A stretch of 6,817 nt of DNA from Acidobacteriota bacterium (lineage in GTDB: Bacteria > Acidobacteriota > UBA6911 > RPQK01 > JADFOI01). Made by a program: the position numbers and the translations under genes. The stretch lies in NCBI GenBank assembly GCA_029942065.1, contig JAPYTY010000111.1, forward strand, positions 1 through 6,817, written 5' to 3'. Positions 1-4,806 of the stretch are shown one piece after another (position 1 is the stretch's first letter; each line of letters starts with the position of its first letter). The notes below the pieces were generated by a model that was given only the letters and a program-made list of their open reading frames with translations, had not been told where the DNA came from and did no database searches.

Positions 1-507
1 GGGAATGATCATGAACTCCTGGAAATCCAGGGTGTTGTCGGCGTGCAGTCCTCCGTTGAGGATGTTGATCATGGGGACCGGAAGAGGTGAACTCCCGGTT
101 CCTCCTAAATGTCGAAATAACGGGGTCTCCCGGGAGTTTGCAGCAGCCCGCGCGCAGGCCAGAGATACTGCCAGGATGGCATTGGCTCCCAAAAGCTTTT
201 TGGATTCGGTTCCATCCAGCTCGATCATGGTCTCGTCAATCAGGATTTGATCGGTGATGGGAAAGCCTTTCAGGGCGGGAGCAATCAATCGGTGCACGTT
301 GTCAATGGCCTTGGTTACCCCCTTGCCCAGGAAACGCTTCGGATCGCCATCACGCAACTCGAGGGCTTCATGCTCTCCGGTGGAGGCCCCTGAGGGAACC
401 GCTGCGCCTCCCCGGAATCCCTGATCCGTGAATACCTCCACCTCGACGGTGGGATTTCCTCTTGAATCTAAAACAGCTCGAGCGCGAACTTCCTCAATGA
501 CCGGCAT
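1..507 (-). CDS. eno: Enolase (phosphopyruvate hydratase), N-terminal part, 3' end beyond window
   Basis: Enolase interconverts 2-phosphoglycerate and phosphoenolpyruvate in glycolysis and gluconeogenesis; it is a cytosolic Mg-dependent enzyme. The 169 visible codons read without a break from an ATG at 507-505 to the left window edge. Seen family signatures: LDSRGNPTVEVEV near residues 13-25, the flexible catalytic loop PSGASTGEHEALELRDGD around residues 38-55 with the metal-loop Ser42, LLGANAILAVSLA near 105-117, and PVPMINILNGGLHADN near 143-158 with the active-site His155, followed by DFQEFMI with Glu164. The full family length is about 420-430 residues, so roughly 60% of the protein is outside the window. 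An AGGA ribosome binding site sits 8 bases before the ATG and supports this start. It lies 75 bp downstream of the TPR gene on the same strand with no obvious terminator between, so read-through from the motor operon is possible. Identification is very secure. Confidence 0.97.
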   Translation of the reverse strand, partial: MPVIEEVRARAVLDSRGNPTVEVEVFTDQGFRGGAAVPSGASTGEHEALELRDGDPKRFLGKGVTKAIDNVHRLIAPALKGFPITDQILIDETMIELDGTESKKLLGANAILAVSLACARAAANSRETPLFRHLGGTGSSPLPVPMINILNGGLHADNTLDFQEFMIIP

Positions 508-515
508 AGATTACG

Positions 516-525
516 TCCTGCAGGA
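516..525. promoter_or_regulatory. eno: Palindrome covering the eno ribosome binding site
   Basis: The sequence TCCTGCAGGA is a perfect 10-base palindrome. On the minus strand its right half supplies the AGGA Shine-Dalgarno core, 8 bases upstream of the enolase ATG. The ribosome binding site is seen directly. Any regulatory meaning of the palindrome is speculative, since a 10-base palindrome can arise by chance and has no loop. Confidence 0.4.
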
Positions 526-545
526 GGGCCTATCCTCTATCTTTT

Positions 546-574
546 GGTTTCTGGATTTTGGATTCTAGATTTTT
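546..574. repeat. Degenerate heptad repeat between TPR gene and eno
   Basis: Read on the plus strand, four consecutive 7-base units are visible: GGTTTCT, GGATTTT, GGATTCT and AGATTTT, fitting a consensus of RGATTTK. They fill much of the 75-bp gap between the TPR gene stop and the enolase start. A better preserved array with the same core unit occurs at 3253-3290. Function is unknown. The region resembles the short tandemly repeated heptads found between genes in some bacterial genomes, but that class assignment is inference. Confidence 0.5.
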
Positions 575-582
575 CTTATCTC

Positions 583-1581
583 CTACTCACTGCGCCGAAT
601 CCGCTCCTGGATTCTCTCGATACTTTCCTGGATGGAAGAATCAGGATTGAGGTGGTGAGCTTTTTGATAGCTGTCGAGCGATTTGAGATAGTCGCTATTG
701 AGTTCGTGGATATAGCCAAGCCGGTCGAAAATCTCCCAGTTCTCAGGCATCAGTTCGGCAGCTTGAAGGAACGCCCCTTCAGCCGCCGAGAGGTTATCTG
801 AAAAAAGCTGCGCCAATCCCAGATTGAAGTTCGCCTCTCCATCGGTTGGATTCTGATCGGCGTATTCCCGGAGAAGTTCAACGGCTTTGGAATAATCCCG
901 GACTTCTAGGGCTTCGATGCCCTCCCGGTACCTGAGGCGGGCAAGGTAAACAGTCGCTGCCGACTCATTCGGTTCCAGCGCCACGGCCTGCTGGAGTAAT
1001 CGATCCGCCTCCGCATAATTTCCCAGGTGGTAGTAGGCAAGACCCAACTGCAGAAGGTCTTTCGGATTCCCCCGCTGAATGGCGGTTGCTTTTCCCAGGT
1101 CGGCAACAGCCCTTTCAAAATCCTGGAGGTTGTAATAGGCGGATCCCCGGGTGCGAAAAAGCTGATATTGGTGACGAGGTGATGGAGCGTACCTTTCACC
1201 CTCACTGAGGGTGGAAACGGTCTCGGCGTATCTCCCTGCATTGAAGTGGGCCAATGCCAAGCCATGATGAGAAGTGTAGTTATCCTCTTTCAGGCGTAGG
1301 GCATTCTGGAAGGCCTCTGCAGCTTGATCGTAATCCATGAGCTTGAGATAGCAATCCCCCAGGATCCTGAATCCGCTTTCATAGTCGGGGTTGGCCTTGA
1401 CGATCACCTCAAATTCCCCGATCGCCTTCTGGTATTGCTGTTGCTTGTAGTAGGAAAGCCCTTTTTGATAATCACCTTCCTGAGCCAGCAGGATGACGGG
1501 GTTCCCGCTGGTCAAGAGGACCAGGATCAATCCTATCTTCCAGCTTCTACTCAAAAATCCCAAAGGCTTTCCAGCGTTCAA
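583..1581 (-). CDS. Exported tetratricopeptide-repeat protein of the ExbB/ExbD operon
   Basis: A 332-residue TPR protein, probably periplasmic. The N-terminus has a basic segment (SRSWK, residues 11-15), a hydrophobic core (about 16-32) and a likely signal peptidase I site after LLA (residue 33). No lipobox cysteine is present. The rest is almost entirely about eight degenerate TPR units, roughly residues 37-68, 69-102, 103-136, 140-173, 174-207, 217-247, 248-281 and 282-315. Typical features include A/G at helix crossings and closing prolines in NPDY, EPNES, NPTDGEA and NPDSS. TPR domains bind proteins; no catalytic motif is visible. It overlaps the preceding exbD gene, so it is co-translated with the motor proteins and may be their periplasmic partner (inference). 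The start is uncertain: 1581 is a TTG with no well-spaced ribosome binding site, and an in-frame TTG at 1554-1552 overlaps the exbD stop by 8 bases and also yields a good signal peptide. Confidence 0.9.
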   Translation of the reverse strand: MNAGKPLGFLSRSWKIGLILVLLTSGNPVILLAQEGDYQKGLSYYKQQQYQKAIGEFEVIVKANPDYESGFRILGDCYLKLMDYDQAAEAFQNALRLKEDNYTSHHGLALAHFNAGRYAETVSTLSEGERYAPSPRHQYQLFRTRGSAYYNLQDFERAVADLGKATAIQRGNPKDLLQLGLAYYHLGNYAEADRLLQQAVALEPNESAATVYLARLRYREGIEALEVRDYSKAVELLREYADQNPTDGEANFNLGLAQLFSDNLSAAEGAFLQAAELMPENWEIFDRLGYIHELNSDYLKSLDSYQKAHHLNPDSSIQESIERIQERIRRSE

Positions 1582-1984
1582 CCTCAGTCTGGGTGGGTAT
1601 GGAAATATTTTGGACCTCCAGATACTTCAAGAGATCCAAAATATCAATCATCACGAAATAAGGCGCCTCGCCGTTGGTCTGAATAATGACGGGTTTCTGG
1701 GGAGTTTGTTCCATTTTCATCTGGACATACCCGCCCATTTCGGCCTCGGTCATCGGGGTCCTGTCGACGACGTAGTTGCCATCGCCATTAATCTTGATGT
1801 GGATGGCTTCCTCCGGCTGCACATCAAGTTGCGTGGGGTCATCTTCCGGAAACTGAAACTGGAGCCCTTCGGTAGTTGCAAACACCGCCGTGAGCATAAA
1901 GAAAACAATCAACAGAAAGGCGATATCCGCCATGGAGGAGGTAGGAACTTCCGCCGGGGGTCGAAGACGCTTTCTCAAATTCAT
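1547..1984 (-). CDS. exbD: ExbD/TolR-family biopolymer transport protein (second copy in operon)
   Basis: A 145-residue single-pass inner-membrane protein of the ExbD/TolR family, which pairs with ExbB/TolQ to turn proton flow into mechanical work on an outer-membrane or periplasmic partner. Seen: a short basic cytoplasmic tail (MNLRKRLR), the family motif VPTSSMADIAFLLIVFFML at about residues 13-31 with the proton-carrying Asp20 at the start of the single membrane helix (about 18-37), then a periplasmic domain of about 105 residues ending in EVERWKAFGIFE. Length matches E. coli ExbD (about 141). The ATG at 1984 overlaps the TGA of the upstream exbD paralog in an ATGA, and an AGGGG ribosome binding site lies 7 bases before it. 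It ends inside the start region of the TPR gene. It shares the helix motif with its neighbour but the periplasmic parts differ strongly, so the two are distinct subunits rather than a recent duplication. Confidence 0.93.
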   Translation of the reverse strand: MNLRKRLRPPAEVPTSSMADIAFLLIVFFMLTAVFATTEGLQFQFPEDDPTQLDVQPEEAIHIKINGDGNYVVDRTPMTEAEMGGYVQMKMEQTPQKPVIIQTNGEAPYFVMIDILDLLKYLEVQNISIPTQTEVERWKAFGIFE

Positions 1985-2415
1985 CCGTCGTCCCCTGGAC
2001 TTTCCTTTTCGGTCAGCAGGCCGATGCGCTGGACTCCATTGAGGCGCAATTGTTCGAGAACTCCATCCACCATTTCATACCGGGCCAGACGATCCGCCTT
2101 GATGAGGAATTCCTTGTCGGGAATAAACCCGATGATCTCCTGGGTGAGCAAGCCAATCTCCTCGACACTTCCCAATAAGAAGGAGGGACGCTCGCCGTCC
2201 GTGAATTTGATTTCCCCATCTGCCGTGATGGCGATGATCGCAGAATTCCTGGAGACTTCCGTCCGGGTTTCTGATTCGGGAAGGTTGACTGTGGTCCGCT
2301 CAGGCGAAAAGGAGGTGGTCAGCATGAAAAAGATTATTAGCAAAAAGGCGATGTCCGCCATGGAAGCGGTGGGGACGGTCGGAGCAAGCCTGCGAACTCC
2401 ATGCCTCTTGGTCAT
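1981..2415 (-). CDS. exbD: ExbD/TolR-family biopolymer transport protein (first copy in operon)
   Basis: A 144-residue ExbD/TolR-type protein. Basic N-terminal tail (MTKRHGVRR), the conserved segment VPTASMADIAFLLIIFFML at about residues 14-32 with Asp21 as the predicted proton-relay residue, one membrane helix (about 19-38), then a periplasmic domain. The C-terminal part (FLIKADRLARYEMVDGVLEQLRLNGVQRIGLLTE) shows the classic ExbD fold signature: an I-KAD strand, a helix beginning near MVDGVLEQL, and a last strand RIGLLTE. It begins at an ATG (2415) overlapping the exbB TGA by four bases. The upstream sequence has only a purine-rich AAAAAG rather than a strong ribosome binding site, so translation is probably coupled to exbB. 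It ends in another ATGA overlap with the second exbD. Of the two copies this one is closer to textbook ExbD. Membership is secure; assignment to TonB, Tol or another energised system cannot be decided from sequence alone. Confidence 0.94.
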   Translation of the reverse strand: MTKRHGVRRLAPTVPTASMADIAFLLIIFFMLTTSFSPERTTVNLPESETRTEVSRNSAIIAITADGEIKFTDGERPSFLLGSVEEIGLLTQEIIGFIPDKEFLIKADRLARYEMVDGVLEQLRLNGVQRIGLLTEKESPGDDG

Positions 2416-3071
2416 ATCATCTTTTTCTGCGGAGAAGGCGGTTTGGCTTCAGACTCCTCGATTTCACTGAAGGTTTCCAGCAGCATCGATGAACTGGTCT
2501 CCATATCCAGGGCAAAGGTCGACACGCGATTGTTGAAATAATTATAGGCCGTCTGAACGGGCAGGGCGATGATCAGGCCGGTGGCGGTTGTAATCAGGGC
2601 CTCGGAGATCCCTTGGGCCACCGCCTGTGGATTCCCCAGGCCCACCTCTGCCAGGGCCTGGAACGAAGCAATCATCCCCGTGACCGTTCCCAGGAAACCA
2701 AACAGAGGCGCAACGTTGGCCACGGTCGCCAGGATCCAAAGCCCTTTCTCCAGCTTGGAGAGCTCATGCAACGCCACGCTCTCCATGGCCTTTTCGATCT
2801 CATCATGGCTCTTTCCATAACGCAGCAAGCCCGATTTCAAGGTTGCCGCTACCGGATGATCATATGATTCGCAAATTTCAACGGATTGGCGCAAATCTCC
2901 CGACAGCAACAGCTCACGAATTTCCGCAAATATCTCCGCAGTAGCGCCCTTGATCCGGAAATGGGAAATGGCCCTTTCGATGATGAACGCCACGCCGACC
3001 ATAGAGCACAGAACCAGTGGGATTATCATCGGCCCCCCCTGGCGCAGGTAAGTGAAAAGAGTTCCACCCAT
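2412..3071 (-). CDS. exbB: MotA/TolQ/ExbB-family proton channel protein
   Basis: A 219-residue polytopic inner-membrane protein of the MotA/TolQ/ExbB family, the stator-like channel subunit that assembles with ExbD. Predicted membrane helices: about 14-32 (MIIPLVLCSMVGVAFIIE), 112-137 and 155-178, with a cytoplasmic domain of about 75 residues between the first two. Conserved motifs are present: NVAPLFGFLGTVTGMI (118-133) and GISEALITTATGLIIALP (154-171). Thr129, Glu157 and Thr162 have the same spacing as the E. coli ExbB channel residues Thr148, Glu176 and Thr181 (family knowledge), so a working proton path is likely. The C-terminus is a short charged tail (EIEESEAKPPSPQKK). The ATG at 3071 is preceded by a strong GGAGGA ribosome binding site 9 bases away, marking it as the first gene of the four-gene coupled operon. 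TolQ or an adventurous-motility motor subunit (AglR-like) are alternatives within the same family. Confidence 0.94.
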   Translation of the reverse strand: MGGTLFTYLRQGGPMIIPLVLCSMVGVAFIIERAISHFRIKGATAEIFAEIRELLLSGDLRQSVEICESYDHPVAATLKSGLLRYGKSHDEIEKAMESVALHELSKLEKGLWILATVANVAPLFGFLGTVTGMIASFQALAEVGLGNPQAVAQGISEALITTATGLIIALPVQTAYNYFNNRVSTFALDMETSSSMLLETFSEIEESEAKPPSPQKKMI

Positions 3072-3080
3072 TACTTATTT

Positions 3081-3086
3081 TCCTCC
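3081..3086 (-). promoter_or_regulatory. exbB: Strong ribosome binding site of exbB
   Basis: GGAGGA on the minus strand, 9 bases before the ATG at 3071. It is the clearest Shine-Dalgarno sequence in the motor operon and fits exbB as the operon's lead cistron, with later genes relying on overlaps. Confidence 0.75.
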
Positions 3087-3154
3087 AAACTTAGCCGCTT
3101 CTCTTGCTCCAAATTAACACTGTTTCAGATTCCTCAAAGCCGTGAAAGTATCAA

Positions 3155-3160
3155 ATTATA
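3155..3160 (-). promoter_or_regulatory. Possible sigma70-type -10 box upstream of the exbB operon
   Basis: A perfect TATAAT occurs on the minus strand inside an AT-rich stretch (about 3145-3175), 84 bases before the exbB ATG. At 16-18 bp upstream there is no good TTGACA-like -35 (the hexamer is near AGCACT), so this is a candidate only. A second weaker box, GATACT, lies just downstream at 3147-3152. If used, it would give an exbB leader of roughly 75 bases and separate control from the two-component genes. Confidence 0.35.
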
Positions 3161-3202
3161 AAGGAAAAACCAATCTTAGTGCTGGCTAATGTTCGAAGTC
3201 AA

Positions 3203-3236
3203 ACCCCTGACCCCTGACCGAAGACCTCAGGGTGAC
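3203..3236 (-). other. Duplicated CCCCTGA element and hairpin, possible weak terminator after the regulator gene
   Basis: On the plus strand the heptamer CCCCTGA occurs twice in tandem (3204-3217). The second copy pairs with TCAGGG at 3227-3232. In the minus-strand transcript this gives a 6-bp stem CCCTGA/TCAGGG, a 3-base bulge, and a C(TTCG)G apex, which is the very stable UUCG-type tetraloop. GTCA at 3233-3236 (minus) could pair further with TGAC at 3198-3201. It lies 60-95 bases after the response regulator stop. No run of U follows, so intrinsic termination would be weak. A repeat-associated hairpin or RNA processing site is equally possible. Confidence 0.35.
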
Positions 3237-3252
3237 TGCAAGATGTCCTCTC

Positions 3253-3290
3253 GAGTTTGGGATTTGAGATTTGAGATTTGAGATTTGAGA
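3253..3290. repeat. Heptad tandem repeat (GATTTGA)n between regulator and exbB
   Basis: Four exact consecutive copies of GATTTGA run from 3261 to 3288, with a partial fifth unit (GA) after and a degenerate unit (GAGTTTG) before. In the alternative phase the units read GAGTTTG, GGATTTG, then three AGATTTG. The array begins 7 bases beyond the stop codon of the response regulator gene. The same core (RGATTT) is seen in degenerate form at 546-574. Exact 7-base periodicity outside coding sequence is directly visible; function is unknown, and slippage-generated length variation between strains would be expected. Confidence 0.85.
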
Positions 3291-3296
3291 AGCCGC

Positions 3297-4679
3297 TCAG
3301 GGAATTTTAATTTTGAGACGTTTGAGCTTCTCGTTCAGGGTACTTGGATTGACACCAAGGATCACGGCGGCCTCCTTTTGATTCCAATCGGCCATCTCAA
3401 GTGCATTCACAATCAAGTTTTTCTCAAAATCACGCACCAAATCCTTCAGGCTGGCTCCATTGTCCAGCATGTCCAGTTTTTGGGTACTTACAGAATTCGA
3501 ATTCAGGACTTCGCGGGGAAATAGATCCGGGGTGAGTTCACCGCTGTCAGGAGCCAGCACAACTGCCCGCTCCATTACATTTTCCAGCTCTCGAACGTTA
3601 CCCGGCCATTCATTTTGCATTAACAACTTCACCACCGAGTGATCCAGAGGGGCGCCGGGACGATCATTTTCCTCGGCAAAGAACAGGGCGAAATGCTCAG
3701 CCAGGAGAGGGATGTCCTGCTTGCGTTCCCGCAAGGGCGGAAGCCTGATGGTGATCACATTCAAGCGATAGTAGAGGTCCTCGCGAAACAGACGATTTTC
3801 CATAGCCTCTTTGAGGTCAACGTTGGTGGCCGCCAGAATTCGCACATCAACCTTGATATTTTCCACTCCGCCTACCCGGCGAAATTCTCTTTCCTGAATC
3901 ACCCGCAGCAATTTGGACTGGGTGTCCAGAGACAGGGTTCCGACTTCATCCAGGAAAATGGTTCCCCCATCGGCGATCTCGAACAGGCCTTTCTTGCTTG
4001 AAGTGGCCCCGGTAAAAGCTCCCTTGACATGCCCGAAGAGTTCACTTTCCAGCAGGTCGGTCGGGACGGAGCCACTGTTGACGGCCACAAAAGCACCATC
4101 GGATCGTTGACTGCTGCCGTGAATGGCCTTGGCTACCAACTCCTTGCCCGTCCCACTCTCGCCCTCGATCAAAACGGTGCTGCGGCGGGGTGCCACCTGG
4201 GATATCAGGTCGAAAACCTCCTGCATCGGCTCACTCTTGCCCACTATGTGTTTGAAGGTAAACCGCTCCTTGAGTGTTTTCTTCAGCCTGCGGTTTTCGA
4301 CCTCAAGAGTTCTTTGGTTCAGGCCGTTTTTAACGACCAGCAGAAGTTCTTCGTTTTTGAAGGGCTTGGTGACGAAATCGAAGGCTCCCGCTTTGGTTGC
4401 CTCCACCGCATTTTCAAGGGAGGCATAGGCAGAGATCATGATCACCACGGTATCGGAATCCACCCGGAGGATCTCCTTGAGTGCCTCCAATCCGTTCATG
4501 GCCGGAAGCATCAGATCGAGCAGCACCAGATCCGGCCTCTCCTGACGGACTTTTTCGAGTCCCTCCTCTCCAGTGGCGGCACACATCACCCCGAATCCTT
4601 CTTCCTCAAGAAGCGTTCCGATGACTTCACGCATGATCTCTTCATCATCGACGACCAGGATCGAGGTCTTAGCCCGCAT
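3297..4679 (-). CDS. NtrC-family sigma54-dependent response regulator
   Basis: A 460-residue cytoplasmic transcription activator. Receiver domain, residues 1-120: acidic pair Asp11/Asp12, phospho-acceptor Asp55 in LVLLDLMLP, Ser83 and Lys105 (VTKPF), so phosphorylation chemistry is intact. Central AAA+ domain, about 143-375: Walker A GESGTGKE (173-180), the sigma54-contacting loop GAFTGA (220-225), Walker B GTIFLDE (239-245), sensor I AATN (283-286), the arginine-finger region LFREDLYYRLN (297-307), and WPGNVRELENV. The Fis-type helix-turn-helix is at about 410-457 (WNQKEAAVILGVNPSTLNEKLKRLKI). Length is typical of NtrC/ZraR/AtoC proteins. The usual NCAA stretch before the GAFTGA loop reads NSGS here, a mild variation. 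The ATG at 4679 has a GAGGGGG ribosome binding site 8 bases away. It follows the histidine kinase by 127 bp, which is its likely cognate partner. DNA targets cannot be read from sequence; which named subfamily it belongs to is undecided. Confidence 0.96.
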   Translation of the reverse strand: MRAKTSILVVDDEEIMREVIGTLLEEEGFGVMCAATGEEGLEKVRQERPDLVLLDLMLPAMNGLEALKEILRVDSDTVVIMISAYASLENAVEATKAGAFDFVTKPFKNEELLLVVKNGLNQRTLEVENRRLKKTLKERFTFKHIVGKSEPMQEVFDLISQVAPRRSTVLIEGESGTGKELVAKAIHGSSQRSDGAFVAVNSGSVPTDLLESELFGHVKGAFTGATSSKKGLFEIADGGTIFLDEVGTLSLDTQSKLLRVIQEREFRRVGGVENIKVDVRILAATNVDLKEAMENRLFREDLYYRLNVITIRLPPLRERKQDIPLLAEHFALFFAEENDRPGAPLDHSVVKLLMQNEWPGNVRELENVMERAVVLAPDSGELTPDLFPREVLNSNSVSTQKLDMLDNGASLKDLVRDFEKNLIVNALEMADWNQKEAAVILGVNPSTLNEKLKRLKIKIP

Positions 4680-4728
4680 TTCTCACACCCCCTCTACTGC
4701 ATCGGTGGGCGCCTTCATCCGAGGGAAG

Positions 4729-4742
4729 CGAAGCCTCCTTCG
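4729..4742 (-). other. Short hairpin in the kinase-regulator gap
   Basis: CGAAG, a 4-base loop and CTTCG form a small perfect stem in the 127-bp space between kinase stop and regulator start. There is no following U-run, so it is not a convincing terminator. The remainder of the gap (4680-4806) shows the regulator's ribosome binding site and nothing else recognisable; no good minus-strand promoter was seen. Confidence 0.25.
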
Positions 4743-4806
4743 TCACGAGTAGGTGTGGGAAATTCGGGCTAGTTGACATGTCGTGGAATCTGGTTGGGCG
4801 CCGCGC

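Noticed and set aside
583..1581. Lipoprotein signal on the TPR protein
   Set aside because: No cysteine follows the hydrophobic segment; the LLA-Q sequence fits signal peptidase I cleavage instead.
1493..2470. Plus-strand open frame (325 codons) opposite both exbD genes
   Set aside because: Antisense to two well-supported ExbD genes, crosses their boundaries, and has no domain or ribosome binding site support.
3253..3290. CRISPR-like array
   Set aside because: The units are 7 bases with no spacers, so it is a simple tandem repeat.
3072..3296. Sigma54 (-24/-12) promoter for exbB
   Set aside because: The best GG-N10-GC match on the minus strand (TGGAGCAAGAGAAGC, near 3100-3115) lacks the TGGCA and TTGC consensus bases, and a TTGCA near 3235-3245 has no GG at the right distance.
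4773..4778. TTGACA on the plus strand as a promoter -35
   Set aside because: No -10-like sequence lies 16-18 bp downstream (GC-rich there), and no plus-strand gene follows.
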